From the NCBI GenBank assembly GCA_943789165.1, contig CALSTB010000005.1:403001-467000 (forward strand): a stretch of DNA of 64,000 nt, written 5' to 3'. The stretch is from an uncultured Bacteroidia bacterium (GTDB lineage: Bacteria; Bacteroidota; Bacteroidia; NS11-12g; UBA9320). Positions 55,211 to 64,000 of this stretch are shown here, piece by piece. A program made the position numbers and the translations under genes. Each line of letters opens with the position of its first letter. Position 1 is the stretch's first letter. The notes below the pieces were generated by a model. That model saw nothing but the letters and a program-made list of their open reading frames with translations. It had not been told where the DNA came from and searched no databases.

Positions 55211-56860
55211 CTACGCTTCCAACAACCGCTTCGTATACTCCTGTTCCGGATTTGATACTAGTGATTCAGTATCCTTCAATTCAACTACTTTCCCTTCTTG
55301 CATCACCACAATCCGGTCGCAGATGTAACTTACAACGTTAAGGTCATGAGAGATAAAAAGGTAAGTGAGTTGTCGATTGACTTTAAGTTGGTTAAACAGA
55401 TTGAGTATCTGCGCTTGAACAGAAATGTCTAAGGCCGAAACGGATTCGTCACAGATAATCAAATCAGGTTCAACAGCCAATGCCCTGGCGATACTGATAC
55501 GTTGCCGTTGTCCGCCAGAAAACTCATGCGGGTATTTACCGAAGTCTGAAGCCTGTAATCCGACTTCAATTAGTAAGTCTTCTACCTTCTTTCTTATTTC
55601 TGCTTTCCCTTGCACTAATTTATGAACGATAATCGGTTCTGCAATAATGTCGCCCGCCAGCATCGCTGGATTCAACGAGGCATAAGGGTCTTGGAAAATC
55701 ATCTGTACTTTTTTAGCAAAAGCTTTTCGATCACGATTGGCGGGTTTGCCTTGGAAAAGGAGTGAACCACTGTCAGCATCTAACAACTGAATAATGATTT
55801 TAGACAAGGTCGATTTACCACAACCTGACTCGCCAATTAGGCCCAAAGTTTCTCCTTTGTAAATATCAAAACTGACGTCAGAAAGTGCTTGTACTTTGCC
55901 ATCTCCTTTGCCAAATGACTTAGAAATCTGTTGTACTTGTATGTATGGGTCAGTGGAAACAGCTTGAAATGTAAACCGTTGTTCTTCAAATGGTTTTATA
56001 TGAAACTCACCGTCTTTATAATCAGCTAGTTCGTAAATCGTCGGCAAAACGGTTGATTTATTTTCGAACTTAGGCTGGCACTGAAGCAAGCTTTGGGTAT
56101 AAATACTTTTAGGTGCTTCGACGACCTGTTTTGTGGTTCCCGTCTCAATGATTTTTCCTTTATACATCACAATGACTTCATCGGTAAAGTCCTTGATTAA
56201 CTGCAAATCATGCGAGATTAAAACCAAGCCCGTATTTCGCTTTTTACAGCTCTCTACCATGTGTTTGGTTAAAGCTTTTTGCAATACACTGTCCAATGCA
56301 GTCGTTGGTTCATCAGCAATTAAAACGCTAGGGTCGTTTGCCAAAGCCATGGCAATCATCACTCGCTGTCTTTGTCCACCCGACAATTGATGCGGATATC
56401 GATCAAACAACTGCTTAGCATGGGGCAGTTTCATTTCTTCAAACAAATCAATGGTCTTTGTTTTCGCTTCCACGTTTGATACATTCTGGTGTCTTAGAAT
56501 GGCTTCAACTACCTGTTTCCCGACTGTAAACAAGGGGTGTAAAGCAGTCATTGGCTCTTGAAAGATGTAAGATATTTCTTTCCCTCTAATGTCCAGCAGT
56601 GTTTCCTCGTTACAAGTATTCAACTGAATGGTTTCGTCATTTGAACGTTGAAATGACATGGATTCTGATTGAATTATGGCATTGTCAATTAGTCGAGTTA
56701 AACTAAGTAAACTCACACTTTTGCCCGATCCCGATTCTCCAACAATGCCAATGATTTGGCCAGTTTTAAGAGATAAATTGAAATCGTGAACAACCTGAAC
56801 TTGGCCGTCATTCGACGGAAAAGAAATAGAAAGGTTTTGTATGTTCAGGAGTTGCGACAC
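55211..56860 (-). CDS. Fused dual-ATPase peptide ABC transporter subunit
   Basis: The 549-residue protein carries two nucleotide-binding domains of the oligopeptide (Opp/Dpp/Yej) type. First domain: Walker A GIVGESGSGKSVS, signature LSGGQRQRV, Walker B VLIADEPTTALD. Second: GLIGESGCGKSTLS, FSGGQRQRI and LIICDESVSALD. It resembles YejF-like fused ATPases. Permease and binding-protein genes are not adjacent here. It overlaps the DUF4293 gene by one base. Confidence 0.9.
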   Translation of the reverse strand: MSQLLNIQNLSISFPSNDGQVQVVHDFNLSLKTGQIIGIVGESGSGKSVSLLSLTRLIDNAIIQSESMSFQRSNDETIQLNTCNEETLLDIRGKEISYIFQEPMTALHPLFTVGKQVVEAILRHQNVSNVEAKTKTIDLFEEMKLPHAKQLFDRYPHQLSGGQRQRVMIAMALANDPSVLIADEPTTALDSVLQKALTKHMVESCKKRNTGLVLISHDLQLIKDFTDEVIVMYKGKIIETGTTKQVVEAPKSIYTQSLLQCQPKFENKSTVLPTIYELADYKDGEFHIKPFEEQRFTFQAVSTDPYIQVQQISKSFGKGDGKVQALSDVSFDIYKGETLGLIGESGCGKSTLSKIIIQLLDADSGSLLFQGKPANRDRKAFAKKVQMIFQDPYASLNPAMLAGDIIAEPIIVHKLVQGKAEIRKKVEDLLIEVGLQASDFGKYPHEFSGGQRQRISIARALAVEPDLIICDESVSALDISVQAQILNLFNQLKVNRQLTYLFISHDLNVVSYICDRIVVMQEGKVVELKDTESLVSNPEQEYTKRLLEA

Positions 56861-57363
56861 TATCGGATGCGATCAAGTGAACGCACCAACTTTTCATCTT
56901 TTTGAATCCGCTTGTAGGATAGAAGTCCAAATACGAACATCGCTACTGGAATTAGGGCTCCAGCCAACAACGATTTTTTAGTATCGATGGCAGTATATGC
57001 ATTGCCAAAACTTAAGAGGTACATAGAAACGAGAACGATTATGGACATAACCAAAATAGCAAATACCAACCTAAGTTGTAAAGGGCGTTTTTTATATAAA
57101 AATATGGTGACGAAAGCAAGTAAACCCACTACACTTAAAAAGTAAATCAAGGATTGGTTAGCACCAATTTTACCTTCAAGTGTTTGGGTTGAATTGTAGT
57201 CTACTGTGATAGTAGTCATCTCATATTCAGTAACTTCACCAGTAGCTTCGTTTGTGTCAACAGGTTTTCCGGTTTCCTCGTAAAAAGGTATGTCACTGAA
57301 AATCAGTACAGAACTTATGACCACTATGGCTAATAAATACAGGCTTTGCAAACGTTGAATCAT
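56860..57363 (-). CDS. DUF4293 family membrane protein
   Basis: The 167-residue protein has four membrane helices (LYLLAIVVISSVLIFSDI, LIYFLSVVGLLAFVTIFLYK, FAILVMSIIVLVSMYL, LLAGALIPVAMFVFGLL) and the RxQSLYLL opening of DUF4293, a Bacteroidota family without known function. It is divergent from the thiolase gene. Confidence 0.8.
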   Translation of the reverse strand: MIQRLQSLYLLAIVVISSVLIFSDIPFYEETGKPVDTNEATGEVTEYEMTTITVDYNSTQTLEGKIGANQSLIYFLSVVGLLAFVTIFLYKKRPLQLRLVFAILVMSIIVLVSMYLLSFGNAYTAIDTKKSLLAGALIPVAMFVFGLLSYKRIQKDEKLVRSLDRIR

Positions 57364-57388
57364 ATGGACAAAATTAAGGCATTATCAA

Positions 57389-57396
57389 TACCTTTG
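57389..57396 (+). promoter_or_regulatory. -7 element TACCTTTG of the thiolase operon
   Basis: Perfect TAnnTTTG, 18 bases before the ATG at 57415. It supports that start over the longer frame from 57346, which would begin upstream of the promoter. Confidence 0.5.
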
Positions 57397-57414
57397 CACC
57401 CTCAAATTAGAAGA

Positions 57415-58611
57415 ATGAAGACCGCTTATATTATTGATGCAGTACGAACGCCAGTTGGTAAATTTGGAGGAAGTTTAGCGAGTGTAAGGCCAGATGATTT
57501 GGCTGCGCATGTGATAAAAGCCATCATTGAACGCAATCCTTCTGTGGATTTTGCACAGGTTGAAGACGTAATTATGGGAGCGGCAAATCAAGCTGGCGAG
57601 GACAATAGAGATGTGGCCCGAATGGCTGTGTTGCTAGCAGGTCTTCCAATCACAGTTCCTGGAATCACGGTGAACCGACTATGTGCAAGTGGTTTACAAG
57701 CAATCGGTGATGCGGCAAAAGGATTGATGGTGGGCTACGGAGATTTGTATTTAGCAGGAGGGGTTGAAAGCATGACCCGATCTCCATTTGTAATGGCTAA
57801 AGCCGAGTCAGCGTATTCAAGAACACCAGAAATATATGATACGTCAATTGGATGGCGGTTTACGAATCCTAATCTTGCCAAAGAATACCATCCATTTGCC
57901 ATGGGAGAAACAGCTGAGAATGTTGCCGAGAAGTGGAAAATTAGTCGCGAGGCTCAAGATGAGTTTGCGTATAACACGCAGGTTAAATATGACGCTGCGC
58001 ATAAAGCCGGTAAGTTCTCAAACGAACTGACAGCTGTATCCATTCCTCAACGAAAGAAAGATCCTATCATTTTCGATAAAGACGAACACCCAAGGCTTAG
58101 TCCATTAGATAAACTGGCTTCATTGAAACCTGCCTTTAGGTCAGGTGGCACTGTTACCGCTGGCAACTCATCTGGAATCAATGATGGTTCAGCGATGTTG
58201 TTAATGGCCTCAGAAGAAGCGGTTAAGAACATGAATTTGAAACCAATTGCCCGTGTTGTTTCAATGGCGGCAACTGGCGTTCATCCAGACATTATGGGAA
58301 TCGGTCCAGTATCGGCAACGCAAAAAGCTTTGAAACGCGCTGGTTTAAGTATGAGTGACATTGGCTTGATAGAATTGAACGAAGCCTTCGCTGCACAAGC
58401 AATTGCATGTGCAAATGAACTTGATCTTGATATGGACATTGTGAATGTAAACGGTGGTTCTATTGCTATCGGTCACCCGCTGGGTGCAAGTGGTGCTCGT
58501 ATCGCAACAACCTTATTACATGAAATGCAAAAACGTGATGTTCGATACGGATTGGCAACCATGTGTGTAGGTGTTGGTCAAGGAAAAGCAGTCATATTCG
58601 AAAAGCTTTAG
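57415..58611 (+). CDS. Acetyl-CoA C-acyltransferase (thiolase)
   Basis: From 57415 the 398-residue protein starts MKTAYIIDAVRTPVGKFG. Catalytic residues are present: Cys in NRLCASGLQAIG, His in IAIGHPLGASGAR and Cys in MCVGVGQGKA. It cleaves or condenses beta-ketoacyl-CoA. The sequence is of the PcaF/FadA kind (3-oxoadipyl-CoA thiolase-like), but fatty-acid or amino-acid breakdown is equally possible. It is followed three bases later by truA. Confidence 0.92.
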   Translation: MKTAYIIDAVRTPVGKFGGSLASVRPDDLAAHVIKAIIERNPSVDFAQVEDVIMGAANQAGEDNRDVARMAVLLAGLPITVPGITVNRLCASGLQAIGDAAKGLMVGYGDLYLAGGVESMTRSPFVMAKAESAYSRTPEIYDTSIGWRFTNPNLAKEYHPFAMGETAENVAEKWKISREAQDEFAYNTQVKYDAAHKAGKFSNELTAVSIPQRKKDPIIFDKDEHPRLSPLDKLASLKPAFRSGGTVTAGNSSGINDGSAMLLMASEEAVKNMNLKPIARVVSMAATGVHPDIMGIGPVSATQKALKRAGLSMSDIGLIELNEAFAAQAIACANELDLDMDIVNVNGGSIAIGHPLGASGARIATTLLHEMQKRDVRYGLATMCVGVGQGKAVIFEKL

Positions 58612-58614
58612 GAA

Positions 58615-59373
58615 TTGACGCGCTTCGCACTTGAGTTACAATACGACGGAAGCCATTACCACGGATGGCAATGTCAAAAAAACGTGATTACGGTGCAGGA
58701 AGTCCTACAAGATTGTTTATCGAAGATTTTAAGAGATACGATTGCGGTAGTTGGCTGTGGACGAACGGATACGGGAGTACATGCAAGCCATTATGCGGCT
58801 CATTTCCAATATGAGAATGAGATTTCAGATGATTTTTTGTTCCGATTGAATAACCTATTGCCTAAAGACATAGCAGTACACACGGTGCATCAAGTGCCTG
58901 ATAACTTTAATGCAAGGTTTGACGCTATCTCTAGATCATATCGATATCAAATATCTACGATTAAAAATCCTTTTGACCGTCATTTTAGTTATGTTTTTTA
59001 TCGACCGTTAGACGTTGATTTAATGAATCAAGCTGCAGAAATACTTAAAAAACATACCGAGTTCGGGGCTTTTTGCAAGAGTCATACGCAGAATAAAACC
59101 AACATATGCGATGTAACCGAAGCAAAATGGACGGTGTCTGGACCCCATGTAACGTTTAACATTACCGCAAATCGATTTTTGCGTAACATGGTGAGAGCGA
59201 TTGTCGGAACATTAATCGAAGTTGGTGAAAACAAAATCGACCTTAATGAGTTTGAAAAGATAATCGAATCTCAAAATCGACAGCGTGCAGGATATTCAGT
59301 ACCAGCCAACGGCTTGTTTCTCGAAAATGTATTGTATAATCGAACCGACTGGAAACTGATTGACAAAAAGTGA
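58615..59373 (+). CDS. truA: tRNA pseudouridine synthase A
   Basis: The 252-residue protein (TTG start) has the TruA signatures LQYDGSHYHGWQCQKN, the catalytic Asp in GCGRTDTGVHA, NNLLPKDIAV and FLRNMVRAIVGTL. It converts U38-40 of tRNA to pseudouridine. Its stop overlaps the start of the ABC exporter by four bases. Confidence 0.95.
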   Translation: MTRFALELQYDGSHYHGWQCQKNVITVQEVLQDCLSKILRDTIAVVGCGRTDTGVHASHYAAHFQYENEISDDFLFRLNNLLPKDIAVHTVHQVPDNFNARFDAISRSYRYQISTIKNPFDRHFSYVFYRPLDVDLMNQAAEILKKHTEFGAFCKSHTQNKTNICDVTEAKWTVSGPHVTFNITANRFLRNMVRAIVGTLIEVGENKIDLNEFEKIIESQNRQRAGYSVPANGLFLENVLYNRTDWKLIDKK

Positions 59374-61139
59374 GTGTGCAGGAAACCAAAAAAGATAAAA
59401 CAGGCAACGCCTTTGATTTAAAGTTGTTACGTCGGATTGTATTGCTTGCGAAGCCTTACAAAAAGTATGGTTTGACGGCAATCTTTACCACAATCGCTCT
59501 GGCGATACTCATGCCGCTTCAACCTGTTTTAATTCGACTTTCACTTGATAACTATATAGCGAATGGAGATCTGGAAGGGTTGACACGAATGTTGATCTTA
59601 CTGGTGAGTTTGTTGATTCTTCAGACGTTAATCATGTTCGTCAATACGTATTTAACCAATTGGCTTGGACAAGAAGTAATAAGTGCTTTGCGTGTTCGTG
59701 TCTTCAAGCATTTGACAAGTTTAAAAGTTAAGTTTTACGACAAAACACCAATAGGTACCATGGTGACGCGAAGTGTTTCAGACATTGAAACAGTCGCTAA
59801 TATTTTCTCACAAGGCATCATTACGATTTCAGGAGATTTCTTGACATTATTCGTCATTACCTTTTTAATGTTTTACACCGATTGGAAGCTGACCCTTATT
59901 TGTCTGGCGGTCTTGCCTTTATTGGTGTATGCCTCAAATCAATTCCGAAAAGGAGTTAAAAATGCCTTCCAACAAGTAAGGACGCAGATATCAAGATTGA
60001 ATTCGTTTGTACAGGAACACATCACTGGTATGAGTGTTGTACAAATATTTAATCGAGAAAGCGCTGAATTAGGGAAGTTTAAGGAAATAAATAGGTTGCA
60101 CTTAGAGGCCAATAAGAAATCAATCTTCCATTACGCCATCTTTTTTCCGATTGTTGAAATTATCACAGCAACTTCAATAGGCTTGATGGTATGGTACGGA
60201 TCGCGAAACGCGTTAAACGGCAGTATTACGCCAGGTGTTATGGTGTCGTTCATTTTATACCTTAATATGTTTTTCCGACCAATACGCTTAATCGCCGACA
60301 GGTTTAATACCATGCAAATGGGCATGGTGGCGTCTGAAAGGATTTTTGCATTGATAGATGACGAAACGTATATCGAATCAAATGGGCATCACCAAGCAGA
60401 AATCGTTGGAGATGTAAAATTTCAGCATGTGGGATTTGGTTATAACCCTGAAGAACAAATTATTCATGATTTGTCATTCCACGTCGAACCAGGAAAGACA
60501 CTTGCCATAGTCGGTGCTACAGGTTCTGGGAAGTCAACGCTTGTCAATCTATTAACTAGGTTTTATGACCATCAATCTGGCGTTATTAGCGTTGATGATA
60601 TAGAGATTGAGAAGTGGGATTTGCAGTCTTTACGCAGTCAAATTGCCTTTGTACTCCAAGATGTTTTTCTATTCTCTGGAACGGTAGAGGAGAATATTAG
60701 GTTGGTAGAGGACAGAATTTCGTATGATGACATGTTGGCCGCGGCGAAGCAAATTGGGGCACATAAATTTATTAAGAAAATGGAAGGTCAGTACGACTAC
60801 AACGTAATGGAACGGGGTAGCTCGTTGTCGGTTGGTCAACGCCAATTGATTTCATTTGCCCGCGCATTGGCCTTCAATCCTAAAATATTAATTCTCGATG
60901 AAGCTACTTCGTCGGTCGACTCTGAAACCGAAGCCATCATCCAAGAAGCCATTTCCAAATTAATGCACGGTAGAACATCAATCGTTATTGCACACCGTCT
61001 TAGCACGATACGAACTGCCGACACCATATTGGTCTTGGAAGACGGGAAAGTGCTTGAAAGAGGCTCTCACGACGATTTAGTAAGGCGTGAAGGGGCCTAC
61101 CATAAACTCTTAATGAGTCAGCAGTTTGTCGAATTGTAA
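59370..61139 (+). CDS. ABC exporter, MsbA/lipid-A-type fused permease-ATPase
   Basis: The 589-residue protein (GTG start, TGA overlap with truA) has six membrane helices in residues 20-320 (LLAKPYKKYGLTAIFTTIAL and FPIVEIITATSIGLMVWYG among them). The ATPase domain has Walker A GATGSGKSTLVN, signature LSVGQRQL, Walker B ILILDEATSSVD and the H-loop IAHRLST. It exports lipid or drug substrates as a homodimer. It is followed by 164 bases without a gene. Confidence 0.9.
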   Translation: MSVQETKKDKTGNAFDLKLLRRIVLLAKPYKKYGLTAIFTTIALAILMPLQPVLIRLSLDNYIANGDLEGLTRMLILLVSLLILQTLIMFVNTYLTNWLGQEVISALRVRVFKHLTSLKVKFYDKTPIGTMVTRSVSDIETVANIFSQGIITISGDFLTLFVITFLMFYTDWKLTLICLAVLPLLVYASNQFRKGVKNAFQQVRTQISRLNSFVQEHITGMSVVQIFNRESAELGKFKEINRLHLEANKKSIFHYAIFFPIVEIITATSIGLMVWYGSRNALNGSITPGVMVSFILYLNMFFRPIRLIADRFNTMQMGMVASERIFALIDDETYIESNGHHQAEIVGDVKFQHVGFGYNPEEQIIHDLSFHVEPGKTLAIVGATGSGKSTLVNLLTRFYDHQSGVISVDDIEIEKWDLQSLRSQIAFVLQDVFLFSGTVEENIRLVEDRISYDDMLAAAKQIGAHKFIKKMEGQYDYNVMERGSSLSVGQRQLISFARALAFNPKILILDEATSSVDSETEAIIQEAISKLMHGRTSIVIAHRLSTIRTADTILVLEDGKVLERGSHDDLVRREGAYHKLLMSQQFVEL

Positions 61140-61303
61140 TTACTTGTATTTCAGAGACTAAACCTTAAAAATCACTAATACTAGTGATGTATAAGTCAAT
61201 GTTTTTGTCGTGGTTTGCTCTTGATGTTTTCAAGATGAATTACGCACTTAATTCAAATGGGTTTTTGAATGAAACGTGTAAGAAAAACCAATGATTGACA
61301 TAC

Positions 61304-61990
61304 ATGGATAAAAGAAGAAAGGCACTGCATTTTGGTATATGTACCTCACATAAAGACGATACGTCGTTTAATGGAGAAAAAGATGCGGACTATTTTCATC
61401 TATTCTCGAAACAAAAAGGGTATGACTCGAATTTGGTGTTGAGTTCGAAAACTAAGATATGTGCGAAACACATTAAAGAAGAGGTCTTTAAACTTAAATC
61501 AAAAAACACAACTGCAACGACTTATTTCATAAGCATATCTGGGTTTTCATACGTTGAGAAATCTTTCTTTGGTTTTCTTTCATCCAGGCAAGCAAATAAA
61601 GCGGTCATGTTGTCTGACGTAGAAATGTTTACACGAAAAGACCTGCTTGAGTGTTTATCACTCTTTGATAAAGATGACAAAGTATTTTTTCTCATTAGTG
61701 ACTGCGAGACAAAAAGTAAAAAACCAATTGTTAAGCCCATTTTTGAAGGCTTCGATAAAAACCATGTTAAAGTAAAGGCCGCAGTATTGTCCTTAGGTTT
61801 AAATCAACGCGCAATGAAACACCTCAATGTGAGTTCATGTGCAGTTGACTTTGAGTATGCGATGAAATCTGCGAAAACCTTTCAAGAATTAATGAATAAT
61901 CTAAATGACTTGAACGAAGCAAACATTTCGTTTGTCAATTCAAGCTTGGGGTGTTATAACACTCATAAAAATAGTGAATTGGTATTGTAG
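61304..61990 (+). CDS. Caspase-fold-like protein with degenerate catalytic motifs
   Basis: The 228-residue protein (ATG at 61304) resembles a caspase/metacaspase p20 unit: ALHFGICTSHKDDTSFNGEKD, DADYFHLFSKQKGYDSNLVL, then TTATTYFISISGFSYV where caspases have SGHG, and FLISDCETK where they have DSCHSG. The catalytic His is replaced by Phe; a Cys in SDCET remains. No signal peptide or membrane segment. The next gene is the histidine kinase, 95 bases on. I rate this assignment as tentative; it could be unrelated. Confidence 0.4.
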   Translation: MDKRRKALHFGICTSHKDDTSFNGEKDADYFHLFSKQKGYDSNLVLSSKTKICAKHIKEEVFKLKSKNTTATTYFISISGFSYVEKSFFGFLSSRQANKAVMLSDVEMFTRKDLLECLSLFDKDDKVFFLISDCETKSKKPIVKPIFEGFDKNHVKVKAAVLSLGLNQRAMKHLNVSSCAVDFEYAMKSAKTFQELMNNLNDLNEANISFVNSSLGCYNTHKNSELVL

Positions 61991-62085
61991 GGTATCTGGT
62001 TGAAAAGATTATCCTGCAAAATCGGTGCTGCAAAGTGTTGTATATAATATATTGCAGTTTTAAAAGTAAGGTTTAAAAGGTTGCT

Positions 62086-63915
62086 GTGTTGGTTTTGAAT
62101 AAGTTCATAAAACATGTAGGTTTATGTGTCATTTTGGTGAAAATGATTGGGTGTTCCCCTAAGGTGAACACTGAGACTGAAGCACAACTTGTTCAATTAG
62201 ATTCTCTAAATAAAAAAGCCCGTGAATACCTAAAAATTGATTTAGATACTGCTGAAATGATAAGCAGAACCGTGTTTAATCAAGCGGTGAACGACAGTGA
62301 TTTTGTAAACGAAGCCTCAGCTTCTTTAATATTAGGTAGATATTATTACGAAAAAGGTATTTGTGATAGTTCGATTTGGATGTTCAGAAATGCGCTTCAC
62401 ATTGGGCAGGAATTGGGTGATAGTCTGTTAATAGGTAAAGGATTAACGAATATTGCCACTTCCTATATGTGCACTGGTGATTTTCGCACCTCGTTGATCT
62501 ATAGCGATAGCGCTTACAAAGTGTTTAGTCCACACTTTAAATTCGAGTACATGGCAAAAGCTGCGAGTAATGCTGCGATTAGCCATATCCAGATGGACCA
62601 ATACGAAGAGGCAAAACCGTGGTTTCAAAAAGCCATCTTACATGGTCAGAGATCGGAGAACACAAGCTTCTTGGTCAACTTATACAATAATTACGGGTTG
62701 TTTAACCGTGATTTTGGTTCAAAGGACACTGGAAGATATTATTTAAACAAAGCGATTGAATTGGCAAGACGAGAGAATTATCACGTCTCTTTAGGAACCA
62801 TCTACCTCAATTATGGTCAAGATTTACAAAAGGAGAATCCGGCGTTATCCAAAGCATATCTGGACTCTGCATATATCATATCTAAACAATACAAGTTGCA
62901 CGATTTGGAAGAAATCGTTTTAGGAGCAAAAGCCATCAGTTTGAGGGATATGGGAATGCCAGTGGACGTGGTAGGTGACGCTTATGAAGCTTATGTTAAG
63001 AAGGTTAAGGACAACGAGGAGTTAGGTAATTCACAATCTTTTGCGGAATTCGGAGTGAAATATAACATCGCCGAAAAAGAATCAGAGAACCTAAGGTTAA
63101 TAAACAATATTCAAAAGAAGGAACACAAACAGCGACTGATTGTAATCGTCGCCTTGTTACTACTTTTGACTAGCATATTTATTATACGGAGCCTTTATAT
63201 GAGGCACAGGTTGGCAGTGCTGGATAAACAAATCTACCAGCAAAAAATTGATGCCTTATTGAAGTCACAAGAAATTCAAAACATTGATACAATGCTTGAA
63301 GTGCAGGCAGATGAGAGAACGAGAATTGCTGCTGAATTGCACGATAGATTGGGCAGTATATTGAGTGCTGTAAAGTTGAATTTTAGTTCGATGGAAGAAC
63401 ATTTTGGCGATCAACAAGAATCTGCCAAAGTGAGGTTTAATGTGGTTAAAACGTTGATTGATGACGCCACTTCGGAAGTACGAAAAATCTCCCATGACAT
63501 GGCCTCTGGTGTGCTGGCTAAATTTGGATTGTTACACGCTGTTGATCATTTGAAACAAGCGTTAGAAGCAAGTGGTAAGATAAAAATCAATCTCTATGTA
63601 CATGGCATGGATGAGCGATTGTCAGGTACCCAAGAAATGATTCTGTATCGCATATTGCAAGAGTTAATAAGCAATGCGTTAAAGCATGGAATTGCGGACG
63701 ATATCGATGTTCATTTTATAAAAGAAAACGGGAAAGTGACTTTGATTGTTGAGGATAATGGAACTGGATTTGACGAAAAAGAAATTCAAAAATCTACGGG
63801 CCTTGGTTTACCGAATATTCGAAAAAGAATTGAATCAGCTGGAGGGAAGTTTAATATTGATAGTAATCACAAATCTGGCACTACGGTGATACTTGAATTA
63901 CCTATAATTGCTTAA
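62086..63915 (+). CDS. TPR sensor histidine kinase (NarL-type partner)
   Basis: The 609-residue protein (GTG start) has a lipoprotein-like signal (Cys in MIGCSPK). About five TPR units cover residues 50-330 (ASASLILGRYYYEKGICDS and others). A membrane helix lies at 345-368 (VIVALLLLLTSIFII). The HisKA_3 box ERTRIAAELHDRLGSILSAV contains the phosphorylated His (at about 428). HATPase motifs ELISNALKHG and VEDNGTGFDEK end it. It would signal to the response regulator that starts 12 bases after its stop. Confidence 0.9.
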   Translation: MLVLNKFIKHVGLCVILVKMIGCSPKVNTETEAQLVQLDSLNKKAREYLKIDLDTAEMISRTVFNQAVNDSDFVNEASASLILGRYYYEKGICDSSIWMFRNALHIGQELGDSLLIGKGLTNIATSYMCTGDFRTSLIYSDSAYKVFSPHFKFEYMAKAASNAAISHIQMDQYEEAKPWFQKAILHGQRSENTSFLVNLYNNYGLFNRDFGSKDTGRYYLNKAIELARRENYHVSLGTIYLNYGQDLQKENPALSKAYLDSAYIISKQYKLHDLEEIVLGAKAISLRDMGMPVDVVGDAYEAYVKKVKDNEELGNSQSFAEFGVKYNIAEKESENLRLINNIQKKEHKQRLIVIVALLLLLTSIFIIRSLYMRHRLAVLDKQIYQQKIDALLKSQEIQNIDTMLEVQADERTRIAAELHDRLGSILSAVKLNFSSMEEHFGDQQESAKVRFNVVKTLIDDATSEVRKISHDMASGVLAKFGLLHAVDHLKQALEASGKIKINLYVHGMDERLSGTQEMILYRILQELISNALKHGIADDIDVHFIKENGKVTLIVEDNGTGFDEKEIQKSTGLGLPNIRKRIESAGGKFNIDSNHKSGTTVILELPIIA

Positions 63916-63927
63916 TGTTTTATAGCC

Positions 63928-64000
63928 GTGACGAAACTGAATAAAAAAATAATCATAGTAGACGATCATCAAATTGTTTTGGATGGTTTGATGCTTTTAT
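63928..64000 (+). CDS. Response regulator, 3' truncated by window end
   Basis: GTG at 63928 opens KKIIIVDDHQIVLDGL, the first strand and acidic pair (VDDH) of a receiver domain. NarL/LuxR regulators typically pair with HisKA_3 kinases, so this is probably the partner of the kinase at 62086. Only 24 codons are visible. Confidence 0.75.
   Translation, partial: MTKLNKKIIIVDDHQIVLDGLMLL

Noticed and set aside
61165..61190. Short palindrome ATCACTAATACTAGTGAT after the ABC exporter
   Set aside because: A weak, A/T-rich six-base stem with no T run; insufficient for a terminator or operator call.

Overview
The window comes from a Bacteroidota chromosome, most likely Flavobacteriales. The evidence is type IX secretion (a PorT-like barrel, several type A and type B C-terminal sorting domains), TAnnTTTG -7 promoter elements, a DUF4293 protein, menaquinone-type UbiE, a PNGase F homologue very close in sequence to the flavobacterial enzyme, and a moderate-to-low GC content. 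Gene order from about 36.5 kb onward looks like ordinary core chromosome; about 4.5 to 26.8 kb is accessory DNA.

Region 1 (1-4.5 kb): the end of a type B-sorted PKD protein, a PNGase F-like lipoprotein with all three catalytic acids, a frameshifted small secreted protein, and two glycosyltransferases.

Region 2 (4.5-26.4 kb) is a rearranged mobile region. A giant secreted protein gene (NHL repeats, then a beta-helix, then a T9SS sorting domain) is present twice as a large inverted duplication (6685-11475 against 16424-23436). The right copy sits among intact neighbours and carries 18 NHL units in three blocks of six, which fits three six-bladed propellers. The left copy has 8 units and is bounded exactly by an IS3-type element outside and an IS6-type element inside. 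Both copies are full of frameshifts, many of which look like two alleles merged into one sequence, so consensus error is a serious possibility. Between the arms lie a secreted endonuclease I, two tyrosine-recombinase 3' remnants, small secreted proteins and a truncated second IS6. The region ends with a large serine recombinase whose reading frame runs into a tRNA-Met gene. Beyond it are two broken tRNA-Met copies, each interrupted by the same two palindromic insertions.

Region 3 (26.9-32.5 kb) is a tightly packed surface-glycan operon: a YLDPGSGS membrane peptide, a methyltransferase, a membrane sulfatase-like protein, and HddA, HddC and GmhB homologues of the GDP-D-glycero-alpha-D-manno-heptose pathway.

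Region 4 (32.5-64 kb) is mostly core: a large type B-sorted adhesin-like protein, RsmG, EngB, UbiE, PorT, Tgt, an LptF/G permease, SucC, a YrdC-family protein, endonuclease III, lipoate ligase, a polyprenyl synthase, RNase R, a tandem-ATPase peptide ABC protein, a thiolase, TruA and an MsbA-like exporter. Accessory items are a beta-helix gene with an in-frame stop, a REP-associated transposase between two perfect hairpins, and a caspase-like protein with degenerate catalytic motifs. The window ends in a TPR histidine kinase followed by the start of its response regulator.
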